From NCBI GenBank assembly GCA_026414305.1, contig JAOAJH010000001.1, positions 62,001-126,000 on the forward strand: DNA of 64,000 bases, in the 5' to 3' direction. The notes beneath the pieces are model-generated. The model saw nothing but the letters and a program-made list of their open reading frames with translations. It was not told the DNA's origin and made no database searches. Made by a program: the position numbers and the translations under genes. Positions 27,512 to 36,098 of this stretch are shown piece after piece. How positions within the stretch are numbered: position 1 is the first letter of the stretch; every line of letters begins with the position of its first letter. The stretch comes from Candidatus Aenigmatarchaeota archaeon (lineage in GTDB: Archaea; Aenigmatarchaeota; Aenigmatarchaeia; CG10238-14).

Positions 27512-29371
27512 ATGGATTTAAAGTGGATTTTAGTTTTAGCGGTTTTCTTGGCTTTTATACCTGAGATATATGCGTGGTGTTGTGAATATACTAATGCATG
27601 CGATAGTAGATCAAACGTATATTGTGGTGGTACCGTTAGAAGTGTTTTAACATGTTGTTCTGACGGTACATGTAAAACGTCATGTCAACAGAATTGTATT
27701 TATTATTGTGAAAAAGCGACCACAACAACAAGAACATCAACATCAACAACATCAACAACAAGAACATCATCAACAACATCAACAACAAGAACATCAACAA
27801 CCACAAGAACATCAACAACAAGAACATCAACAACCACACCAAGAACATCAACAACAATTTCATGTGGTTCTATAACCAATCAAAATATTTGTACAAGCCG
27901 ATCAGATTGTCAATGGATTGGTACACAAAATGCAGGTTTTTGTCAAGATCGTTTGCAGACTACAAGACAGTCATCACCAACCCAACCTCAACCACCAATC
28001 ACAACAACAACCCAACCATGCCCAAGAATAGTTACATGCGATGGCGTTGAAGTAGATTTGTGCTCAAACAGAGAAAATTGCGGTGAATGCGAAACTGAGT
28101 GTGAAGGCTCCATAGATGGTGGGTATTGCTGTTCGCAAGGCAAATGCACAGATAATTCAGGCTCAAGTTGTGGATATAGACCACCTTCAACCCAACCATC
28201 ACCTTCATCAAATAAAAAAACATACAATTTTAAGATTCAGGTTGTATGTGATAACAGTAAAGTTCCATCAGGAAACTTTTCACCATTTTATAGAATGTTA
28301 ACAGATCTTACTGTAACTTATGCCAGAAATGTTAGATTTGATATGTCTAAACAAAACACATATCAGCTTAATGCAAGTTCAAATGATGATCTACTTTTTG
28401 GCATTAACACATCAACCGCAAGAATCAATTTCATTTCACTGTCACCATATGGAACACCACCAGAAAACGTTTCTTATTTTCAAACGATAGAAGGCATCCA
28501 GTCCGGTCATGTGATTGTTAGTAAAGTAGCTCCAAACAACAGTGTTTTTGAAATAACATTCAAAGCGCCTGGTATGAATTGTGAAGGGGCTGCTACAGTA
28601 ACAGGAACAGCTATAACATCAACAACCACATTATCAGGTTCAACAACTCAAACAACACCGACAACAACTATACGAACTCCATCTACAACAACAACTTTGC
28701 CACCAAACATGGTTCCATTCAAAGTATTATTGAAAGGGGACTATGATCAGGCAATGGAATATTCAACTATTTATTTAAATGGAAAAAATATTGGGGATGC
28801 ATGCAAGGAATGCAGCAAAACATGTAAAGATTCACAAGAATATTCACAAGGTTTGATGGAAAGCATAGACATAAACGAATACTGTTCTGATGGATTTATT
28901 GATGTAAAGTTTGTCGACACTTCAACAGTTGATGATTTTTGCAATTCTCTTCACAAAGCATGTATAGAAATAGATGGAAAAGAATATTGCTGTGAGAAAG
29001 AATGCGACATGTATGGGTGTGAAAATCATGTTTCTTTTGAATGCGACAGGTTTACTTGTGTTGAGCTTTCGGGTTTGATAATTAAAGACTTTTATTGCAA
29101 AGAAAAGTCTTGTGGTTTCAGAATAAAAAGAAACATACTAGAAAAAAACACAAGCTATGTCATTTCAGCATTCAATGAAACAAATGGAAAAATATATTAT
29201 TCGTTTACAGGATCATTTGGGCCAAAATCAACAGGTCAAATATTTAGGCCTTTGAATGTTTATGCTACATGCCAAAAAGACACAGAGTTGTCTGTTATAT
29301 TGACTGTTTTCGACAACAACAACAACAATTTGCTTTATGCTGAAAAATTAAACAGGGGATTTAAATGTTGA
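27512..29371 (+). CDS. secreted Thr-rich, Cys-rich protein with STIG1-like module
   Basis: Signal peptide, (T/S/R) low-complexity linkers, module CPRIVTCDGVEVDLCSNRENCGECETECEGSIDGGYCCSQGKC. Confidence 0.8.
   Translation: MDLKWILVLAVFLAFIPEIYAWCCEYTNACDSRSNVYCGGTVRSVLTCCSDGTCKTSCQQNCIYYCEKATTTTRTSTSTTSTTRTSSTTSTTRTSTTTRTSTTRTSTTTPRTSTTISCGSITNQNICTSRSDCQWIGTQNAGFCQDRLQTTRQSSPTQPQPPITTTTQPCPRIVTCDGVEVDLCSNRENCGECETECEGSIDGGYCCSQGKCTDNSGSSCGYRPPSTQPSPSSNKKTYNFKIQVVCDNSKVPSGNFSPFYRMLTDLTVTYARNVRFDMSKQNTYQLNASSNDDLLFGINTSTARINFISLSPYGTPPENVSYFQTIEGIQSGHVIVSKVAPNNSVFEITFKAPGMNCEGAATVTGTAITSTTTLSGSTTQTTPTTTIRTPSTTTTLPPNMVPFKVLLKGDYDQAMEYSTIYLNGKNIGDACKECSKTCKDSQEYSQGLMESIDINEYCSDGFIDVKFVDTSTVDDFCNSLHKACIEIDGKEYCCEKECDMYGCENHVSFECDRFTCVELSGLIIKDFYCKEKSCGFRIKRNILEKNTSYVISAFNETNGKIYYSFTGSFGPKSTGQIFRPLNVYATCQKDTELSVILTVFDNNNNNLLYAEKLNRGFKC
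27720..27860 (+). repeat. low-complexity ACA/ACC-rich tract encoding (T,S,R) repeats
   Basis: Imperfect tandem units of acaacaagaacatcaac read directly. Confidence 0.85.
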
Positions 29372-30225
29372 GAAAATTGGTTATGCTGGCAATGCTTTTA
29401 GTTGTTTTACATGATGTTAGTGCAATATCCATAGAAACGTGCAGGTCAGGAAGTGTAAATAATGTTTGCTTTTTAGAGGAAGAATGCAAGTGCTATTTGG
29501 ACACAATGTGTGATGACGGAAATTTAGTTTTATACAAGCAATCAATATTAAATCCGATATGCTACCCTAGAATTGAAGGGCAGCAATCAAAAATAGATTG
29601 GAAAGCATGCAACTTTACAGGTACAAACATAACAGTTTCAGCAATATGTGGAAATGAAGTTTCAAACTCAATCAATTTACTTGTTTTGCCAACACCAACT
29701 GAGTGCATATACAACTCAACATCAAGACAGTGTATAGATAATCCAAATCCACTGGCAGATGATTGCCCAGAAGGTTCTGCTTGCGCTCTTTACAACAATG
29801 CTTGCGTTTGCAGAACATTAAGAAACACAACAGCTAACACAACGACGAACGCAACATCTAATCAGACTTTGAGTCAAACAACAACACAAACAACAAATGC
29901 AAACTCAACTCAAACAACTATTTATGTTCTTGAAGAATATTCGACTACCACTACCACTACCAAAACAAAAGCAGCATGCCCTTATGAATGTTGCGAAGGA
30001 ATGAGCAAATATCAAGACAATCTGTGTGAAGATGGTTATGTATGTTGTCCTACGAAAGATGAAGAATACAAATGCATTCAGGGCAACACATGCATGCAAA
30101 AGAAGGCATCTTCATCATCAGGTTGGATCATTGTCTTAATAATTCTGCTTGCTGCTGTTGGCGTGGGCGCATACTTTTACTTGAAAAAAACCAAAGTCAA
30201 CTTGATGGACAAATACAAACTTTAA
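29365..30225 (+). CDS. secreted Cys/Thr-rich protein with C-terminal TM anchor
   Basis: N-terminal signal peptide, N/T-rich linker, Cys-rich domain, C-terminal GWIIVLIILLAAVGVGAYFYLKK. Confidence 0.75.
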   Translation: MLRKLVMLAMLLVVLHDVSAISIETCRSGSVNNVCFLEEECKCYLDTMCDDGNLVLYKQSILNPICYPRIEGQQSKIDWKACNFTGTNITVSAICGNEVSNSINLLVLPTPTECIYNSTSRQCIDNPNPLADDCPEGSACALYNNACVCRTLRNTTANTTTNATSNQTLSQTTTQTTNANSTQTTIYVLEEYSTTTTTTKTKAACPYECCEGMSKYQDNLCEDGYVCCPTKDEEYKCIQGNTCMQKKASSSSGWIIVLIILLAAVGVGAYFYLKKTKVNLMDKYKL

Positions 30226-30269
30226 ATTTATATAATTGAAAAACTTTATTCATAAATTGGTGAACAGAT

Positions 30270-30473
30270 TTGGTAAGAGAATTTCCTTTATCCCCTTTGG
30301 AAAAAATAGCAAGAGAGGCAGGCGCTGAAAGAGTTGCTGTGTCTGCAGTGAAGGCTTTAAGAGAGGCAATGCTTGAGGTTGCAGATCAAGTGGCAGCAGA
30401 TGCTGTTGCAGCTTCAAGACATGCAGGAAGGGTTACTGTAAAGGCAAGCGACATAAAGATCGCTTTCAGGTGA
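30270..30473 (+). CDS. archaeal histone (67 aa)
   Basis: EFPLSPLEKIAREAGAERVAVSAVKALREAMLEVADQVAADAVAASRHAGRVTVKASDIKIAFR. Confidence 0.95.
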   Translation: MVREFPLSPLEKIAREAGAERVAVSAVKALREAMLEVADQVAADAVAASRHAGRVTVKASDIKIAFR

Positions 30474-30477
30474 AAAA

Positions 30478-30861
30478 ATGGCTCAAATTGAAATTAAAGA
30501 TCTTAAAAAAGGAGGCTTTGTCACAATAGATGGCGTTCCATGTAGAGTAGACGATGTTTCTATAAGCAAGTCAGGCAAACACGGTCACGCCAAAGTCAGG
30601 GTTGATGCGATAGGTTTGTTTGATGGCATAAGGAAATCCATTGTCAAGCCTTCAGATTCTAGAGTGGAAACGCCAATGATATTAAAGAAAAAGGCACAAG
30701 TTTTGGCAATAATAGGAAAAAAGGCCCAACTAATGAATTTAGAGGATTATTCTAACATTGAATTAGATATACCAGAAGAGCTTGAAGGCAAGATAAAAGA
30801 AGGAGAAGAATGCTTCTATTTTGAAGTTGATGGAGTAAGAACTTTGAAGCAAATAAAATAA
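30478..30861 (+). CDS. eif5a: translation initiation factor 5A
   Basis: KKGGFVTIDGVPCRVDDVSISKSGKHGHAKVRVDAIGLFDG with hypusination-site loop SGKHG. Confidence 0.97.
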   Translation: MAQIEIKDLKKGGFVTIDGVPCRVDDVSISKSGKHGHAKVRVDAIGLFDGIRKSIVKPSDSRVETPMILKKKAQVLAIIGKKAQLMNLEDYSNIELDIPEELEGKIKEGEECFYFEVDGVRTLKQIK

Positions 30862-30862
30862 A

Positions 30863-31111
30863 TTACTTTATTATACCATTTTGCTTTAATCTTTCTAAAA
30901 TGCCGGATACAGCAGCTTTTATTATGTCTTGATTGTTTTCAACTGAAAGAAGATTTACAATTTCATCGATGCTTGTTTTTCCATCACACTGTAGCCATAT
31001 TATGAAAGACATGGGATCTAAATTATAATTTTCATTGGTTACAGGGTCAAACAATACGTAAAATTCTCCTGCTCTTACCCATTCAAAATTTTTTGTTTTT
31101 TTCGGAAACAC
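30863..31111 (-). CDS. PqqD/RRE-like small protein
   Basis: FYVLFDPVTNENYNLDPMSFIIWLQCDGKTSIDEIVNLLS... resembles PqqD-type peptide-binding domain. Confidence 0.5.
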   Translation of the reverse strand: MFPKKTKNFEWVRAGEFYVLFDPVTNENYNLDPMSFIIWLQCDGKTSIDEIVNLLSVENNQDIIKAAVSGILERLKQNGIIK

Positions 31112-31382
31112 TTATCTTTCCTCTGGTGGCGGGGCTGTTATGTGCTTTATAATTACAACATCGCCAATGGATTGCACCATTGGATATGGAACTATAATTC
31201 CCTTTTTACCTCCAACCATGTCACCTAGGAATGATCCTTTTACTGTAGCAATTACTATTGATCTCACTTTGAATCTTGAAATATCAAACTCCAAGTCAGA
31301 TATTTTTCCGCAATAATATCCTTTGTCTGTAAATACATCTTTGTTAAGCACGTCTGTAATATCTTTTACTGTTATCGGCATT
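31112..31382 (-). CDS. PRC-barrel domain protein
   Basis: DVLNKDVFTDKGYYCGKISDLEFDISRFKVRSIVI; start internal to listed ORF. Confidence 0.75.
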
Positions 31383-31466
31383 TGTTCAACCTCCAATTTA
31401 ATTATTCTATTTTTATTATTAAAAATTAACAATTTAATAGTTTTTAAAACATTCATATTTAAATAT

Positions 31467-31554
31467 GCTGAGGTCGCCTAACCTGGTATGGCACAGGTCT
31501 GCTAAACCTGCGGAGGGTTTTTCCTCCTTACGGGTTCAAATCCCGTCCTCAGCG
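31467..31554 (+). tRNA. tRNA-Ser(GCU)
   Basis: GCTGAGG...CAGGT CTGCTAA ACCTG, long variable arm, CGGGTTCAAATCCCG, CCTCAGC G. Confidence 0.95.
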
Positions 31555-31604
31555 TTTGAGAAAACAATAAATAAAAATATCTAATGATTATAATTAGCTA
31601 AATT

Positions 31605-31677
31605 GGGTCGATGGTCTAGTGGCTATGACGCCGCCTTGACGTGGCGGAAATCGCAGGTTCAATTCCTGCTCGACCCA
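31605..31677 (+). tRNA. tRNA-Val(GAC)
   Basis: GGGTCGATGGTCTAGTGG...CCGCC TTGACGT GGCGG...GCAGGTTCAATTCCTGC TCGACCC A. Confidence 0.95.
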
Positions 31678-31682
31678 TGGAT

Positions 31683-31777
31683 GCTCCGTTCGTCTAGATT
31701 GGTAAAACCAAGGACAATCCGGTCAAGGATAGCGGCCTTTCGAGCCGTAGGCACGGGTTCAAATCCCGTACGGAGCA
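31683..31777 (+). tRNA. tRNA-Glu(UUC) with D-loop intron
   Basis: GCTCCGTTCGTCTAG[20 nt]TCCGGTCAAGGATAGCGGCCTTTCGAGCCGTAGGCACGGGTTCAAATCCCGTACGGAGCA. Confidence 0.92.
31698..31717 (+). other. predicted 20-nt intron in the D-loop of tRNA-Glu
   Basis: BHB: GTCT[AG^A]TTGGT AAA ACCAA GGAC[AA^T]; 4-bp helix GTCT:GGAC, 5-bp inner hairpin. Confidence 0.9.
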
Positions 31778-32223
31778 TTTTTTAACAATAATCTTAGAGA
31801 GTTTCTGTTTCCAAAATAAAATTCTTCATATAATTCTAAACCTCTGCCCTTTTCTATAGCTTCAGCTATAGCTGCAGACAAAATTTTTGCGTTTGAATCT
31901 GCCCTGGAATATAATTTGCTTTGTGGAGAATGTTTTGCCCAACCGTTTATGCTTATAATATCAAGATTTTTTAGTTGTGGATACATTGTATAGTGTGAGC
32001 AAGCGTAAACAATATCACCTTGATGACAATTTTCCATTAAAAATTCAACTATTTTTTTTCCATGCTCTTTTTCTGGTTGGGAAAGCGTCCATATGTATTT
32101 TATTAGATTGTCATCGCCCGAATATAGAAGATGTAATGTCAGAAAGTTTATTCTATTTTCCCTTAAAAAAGCAATGTTTCTATTTAATGGCCTTTGAGAA
32201 TCATCAAGACCATAATATGTCAT
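31759..32223 (-). CDS. hypothetical protein (154 aa)
   Basis: Well-behaved ORF; stop lies inside the antisense tRNA-Glu. Confidence 0.55.
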   Translation of the reverse strand: MTYYGLDDSQRPLNRNIAFLRENRINFLTLHLLYSGDDNLIKYIWTLSQPEKEHGKKIVEFLMENCHQGDIVYACSHYTMYPQLKNLDIISINGWAKHSPQSKLYSRADSNAKILSAAIAEAIEKGRGLELYEEFYFGNRNSLRLLLKNAPYGI

Positions 32224-32246
32224 TAATTATATATGATTGTAAAGAA

Positions 32247-33284
32247 TTAATTTTTTAGTCCTAAAGATTTGTTTGTTTTTTTGATTGATGACCAAGCATC
32301 TTTTTCCAAATTACACATAGCCCTTATGCAGTCAATATTTTCTGGTATGACAATCGATTCCTGATGAACCATGTGGCTCCAGTAGACATTGCTACCATCA
32401 ACAGCTATAGTTTCTTTCCAAACAGCAACTTCAGGCATGTCATTTCTTGGTCTGCACAAATCTCTGAATCTTTCAATAACAGTTGCAGTTGTTTTATACC
32501 CTTGATCAGCGCTGACAATAATTATTCTTGTATTTTTCACAAAAGCTTCTTCCAGATCATCCTTTTTTACACTACCTTTAACTTTAGCATTAATTGCATG
32601 AACATGTGCAAGAGTTGTCGGCACTTTGAACGCCATTGTTTTTATGTTTACATGCTTCAACACAGTCTGTACATCAGGTCCATGATGAGATGGTACTGTA
32701 GTAGTAGGCTCTATTGTATTCATTATTGTCTTTTCAGTGTCAGCAGGATCACTAGCCCTTCTTATTATAGTTGCAAAAACACTTTCTATTCCTGCTAGCT
32801 TGTCTAAAACATTCAAAGTCCTAATCAAAGAAGTTGTGTTGCAGCTAGGAACTCTTACATAATTTTTGCCTAAAGCTTCTTGATAATTTACAAAAGGATT
32901 AAATGTCATCTCGCCAACATTAGCTTTTTCACCACCCTGAAATATTGCTTTCACTCCATATTTCTGGTACATTGGCTTGTTTTGCAGCCCAACGCCTTCT
33001 GGCGTGCAATCAATTACAACATCTATTTTACCGCTAGCCAATAATTCTTCCAGTGTGCCGTTTACATACATACCAGCATCTCTCATTGCTTTTAGCTTTT
33101 CAGGAACAGAGCACCATAGATCAGTACCATAAAGAGGACCATCTGGCTCTAGCAAAGTTCTTAAAGTATAAGAAGCAGATGTTGTGGAGATAGCCGCAAG
33201 CTTCATATCATCTTGAAGCTTTACCGCATGAGCAATTCTTTTACCAATTGTACCGATACCATTGACGCAGACTCTTACTACCAT
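32247..33284 (-). CDS. gap: archaeal glyceraldehyde-3-phosphate dehydrogenase
   Basis: VRVCVNGIGTIGKRIAHAV..., VPSCNTTSLIRTLN active-site Cys, HHGPDVQTVL. Confidence 0.95.
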   Translation of the reverse strand: MVVRVCVNGIGTIGKRIAHAVKLQDDMKLAAISTTSASYTLRTLLEPDGPLYGTDLWCSVPEKLKAMRDAGMYVNGTLEELLASGKIDVVIDCTPEGVGLQNKPMYQKYGVKAIFQGGEKANVGEMTFNPFVNYQEALGKNYVRVPSCNTTSLIRTLNVLDKLAGIESVFATIIRRASDPADTEKTIMNTIEPTTTVPSHHGPDVQTVLKHVNIKTMAFKVPTTLAHVHAINAKVKGSVKKDDLEEAFVKNTRIIIVSADQGYKTTATVIERFRDLCRPRNDMPEVAVWKETIAVDGSNVYWSHMVHQESIVIPENIDCIRAMCNLEKDAWSSIKKTNKSLGLKN

Positions 33285-33331
33285 TTATTAAAACACCTTC
33301 TATTTAATATAACTTTTATAAAAATAATATT

Positions 33332-34168
33332 ATGCTGCTTGTTAATAAAAATCTACTCAAGACAGTTTATACAAAAAGAGATGAATGGTCAAAAAAATAC
33401 GATTTTGGTCATTTGCTCGTTATAGGCGGCAGTAAACTATATTCAGGCTCACCAGCATTCAACGCTTTAGCAGCTTATAAAGCAGGAGTAGATCTTGTTA
33501 CAGTTGTAGCTCCTGAAAGAGCAGCTAATATTATATCAGCATTCTCTCCTGATATGATTGCTTATCCATTAAAAGGAGATTTTCTGACAACAAAACATGT
33601 TAATGAAATACTTGAATTGAGCCATAAAAAAACCGCTTGCGTTATCGGCGGTGGTTTGGGAAGAAACAAAGAAACATTTCAAGCTATTTTACAGATAATA
33701 CAAAAAATAGGATTACCTTTAGTAATAGATGCTGACGCTATTCATGCTTTGCAACTCAACCCAAATCTAGCTAGAAATCATCTGATAACAGCGAACAACA
33801 AAGAATTTTTTGTTCTGACAGGAATGTCACCAACGTTTCATTTAAACGAAAGAATCAGATATGTAGAAGAAGCAGCAAGAAAAATTGACGCTACTATTTT
33901 GTTAAAAGGTCATGTTGATGTTGTTGCTAACAGCATTTATACAGCCATAAATAAAACAGGTTCAGTTTACATGACAAAAGGAGGCATGGGCGATACTTTA
34001 GCTGGTATAGCAGGCGCTTTGCTTGCAAGAGGAATTGACAATTTCACAGCTGGTTGTGTTGCCGCTTATGTGAATGGTAAAGCAGGTGAGTTAGCAGCAA
34101 AAAAACACGGCGAGTCAATGACAGCAAGCGATTTGGTAAAAGAAATAGAGAATGCCATAAAATGTTAA
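33332..34168 (+). CDS. nnrD: ADP-dependent NAD(P)H-hydrate dehydratase
   Basis: YDFGHLLVIGGSKLYSGSPAFNALAAYKAGVDLVTVVAPE ... MTKGGMGDTLAGIAGALLARG. Confidence 0.9.
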   Translation: MLLVNKNLLKTVYTKRDEWSKKYDFGHLLVIGGSKLYSGSPAFNALAAYKAGVDLVTVVAPERAANIISAFSPDMIAYPLKGDFLTTKHVNEILELSHKKTACVIGGGLGRNKETFQAILQIIQKIGLPLVIDADAIHALQLNPNLARNHLITANNKEFFVLTGMSPTFHLNERIRYVEEAARKIDATILLKGHVDVVANSIYTAINKTGSVYMTKGGMGDTLAGIAGALLARGIDNFTAGCVAAYVNGKAGELAAKKHGESMTASDLVKEIENAIKC

Positions 34169-34199
34169 TATTATTTTTTAAAAATACAATTATTTGTTA

Positions 34200-35315
34200 A
34201 TGAAAATAAGAAATATAAAATTAAGAGAAATTTTGGCAACTAATTCTAAAAGGACAATAGAGGTTGAGATTGATACAGGAAAAGCAAAGACAAGATATGG
34301 AGTGCCAATGGGCACTAGTACTGGTAAATATGAAGCAAAATCATTTAATTATGAAAATGTTTCAAAGACTTTTCCAGTTGTCAAAAATAATTTTATTGGA
34401 AAAAACTTTAGAAATTTGCAAGAAGTTGATGATTTGTTAAGAAAAATAGACGGAACAGATGATTTCAGCCATATCGGCGCCAATCTTGCTTTAGGAATAT
34501 CTGCTGCTTGCTTGAAGGCATTTACTTATGAAGAGAATATGCAGGTGTTTGAATATTTGCGCGGCAGGATAATGCCAAAGCCTTTATGCAATCTTGCAGG
34601 CGGATGGGTTGAAAGTGAGATACAAGAATTTCTTGTTTATCCTAAAACACAGAGATCATTTAAAGAAGAAGTTTTTAACATAGCTAATATTTATTTAGAG
34701 TTGGAAAAAATTCTTGAAAAACATGACAAGAAATTTTTGCATGGAAAAAATTTGGAATCAGCATGGACAACAACTTTAAAGACAGAAGTTTTAATGGATT
34801 TGATACACAAACATTTTCACGGAAGAAACATAAATTTGGGTGTTGATGTTGCAGGCAATTACAACAAGAGAAATTTAAAGCAGCAATACATTTTCATGAG
34901 CAAATTGATAAAGAAATATCAGCTTGGTTATGTTGAAGATCCGTTCAAAGAAGATGAATTTGAATCATTCTCTTCACTTAAAAGAAATTTTAGAGATGTC
35001 TTGATTTGCGGCGATGACTTGATAGCTACAAATTTAAGACGCTTGGATGAGGCAATAAAAAAAGATGCTGTCAATGCTATAATTGTAAAACCAAATCAAA
35101 TCGGCACTATAACTGATGTAAGAAAAGTTGTTGAGCATGCTAAAAGAAATAACATAGCTACAATTATTTCTCACAGATCAGGCGAGACTGAAGATGAATT
35201 GATAGCTCAATTAGGTGTTGGATTAGAATGCGATATGGCAAAGATAGGCATAAGCGGCGAGAGAATTTGCAAGATAAACGAATTTATAAGGATTGAAGAA
35301 AGATTAAAAAGTTGA
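34200..35315 (+). CDS. divergent enolase-family protein
   Basis: GTSTGKYEA loop, LGVDVA, YVEDPF, CGDDLIATN, IIVKPNQIGTIT, ISHRSGETED; altered catalytic loops (see findings). Confidence 0.85.
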   Translation: MKIRNIKLREILATNSKRTIEVEIDTGKAKTRYGVPMGTSTGKYEAKSFNYENVSKTFPVVKNNFIGKNFRNLQEVDDLLRKIDGTDDFSHIGANLALGISAACLKAFTYEENMQVFEYLRGRIMPKPLCNLAGGWVESEIQEFLVYPKTQRSFKEEVFNIANIYLELEKILEKHDKKFLHGKNLESAWTTTLKTEVLMDLIHKHFHGRNINLGVDVAGNYNKRNLKQQYIFMSKLIKKYQLGYVEDPFKEDEFESFSSLKRNFRDVLICGDDLIATNLRRLDEAIKKDAVNAIIVKPNQIGTITDVRKVVEHAKRNNIATIISHRSGETEDELIAQLGVGLECDMAKIGISGERICKINEFIRIEERLKS

Positions 35316-35333
35316 AATAATTAATTAAATTGT

Positions 35334-36098
35334 ATGTCTCGCGTAATAGGCATTTTGTCAGGTAAAGGCGGAGTTGGCAAAACCACAATAACAGCAAATT
35401 TAAGTTCAGCCCTTTCTTTAAAATTCAACAAAAAAGTCACTGTTATAGATTGCAATATGACTACTTCGCATCTTGGTATGCATTTCGGCATTTTCTTTTA
35501 TCCAAAAACTTTTAATGATTTTTTAAAAGGCAATGCAGAAATAAAAGATGTTGTTTTTCCTCATGGAACTGGCGTTAACATCATTCCAGCATCACTTAAT
35601 CTTTCTGATTTAGTAGGCATAGACATGGCACATATAAAGGAAAAACTAGATGATGTTCTATCAAACGATGATTTTGTTTTTCTTGACATTGCTCCAGGTT
35701 TTGGCAAAGAAGCTGTGTCAGCAATGAAAGCATGTCAGGAAGCTATTCTAGTGACTACGCCAGATTTGCCTTCTGTGACAGATGCAATAAAAGCAAAAGC
35801 TGTCTTAGATCAAATGAAAATAAGCACAATAGGATTGGTTATAAACAAAATTTCTGGAAAAAAGTTTGAGTTAAAGAAAGAAGAGATAACGCAAATGATA
35901 AATTTGCCAGTAATAGCAGAAATTCCTTTTAGTTTTGATTTTGCTGAAAGCCTTTCAAACAAAACACCGCTTGTTGTCTATAAAAATAATTCAAACGCAA
36001 GCATTGAAATATTCAAACTAGCTTCATACATTTCAGGCGAAAGCTATAAACCAAAAAGAAATTTAGTTGAAATGATTATGAAAATGTTCAAGCCCTGA
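35334..36098 (+). CDS. MinD/ParA-family P-loop ATPase
   Basis: MSRVIGILSGKGGVGKTTITANLSSAL (deviant Walker A). Confidence 0.92.
   Translation: MSRVIGILSGKGGVGKTTITANLSSALSLKFNKKVTVIDCNMTTSHLGMHFGIFFYPKTFNDFLKGNAEIKDVVFPHGTGVNIIPASLNLSDLVGIDMAHIKEKLDDVLSNDDFVFLDIAPGFGKEAVSAMKACQEAILVTTPDLPSVTDAIKAKAVLDQMKISTIGLVINKISGKKFELKKEEITQMINLPVIAEIPFSFDFAESLSNKTPLVVYKNNSNASIEIFKLASYISGESYKPKRNLVEMIMKMFKP

Noticed and set aside
27636-27863. 75-aa minus ORF MKLLLMFLVWLLMFLLLMFL...
   Set aside because: Antisense of a Thr-repeat tract (TTG/TGA-poor composition bias); not a TM protein.
31603-31785. 60-aa + strand ORF MGRWSSGYDAALTWRKSQVQ...
   Set aside because: Translation of tRNA-Val and tRNA-Glu genes.
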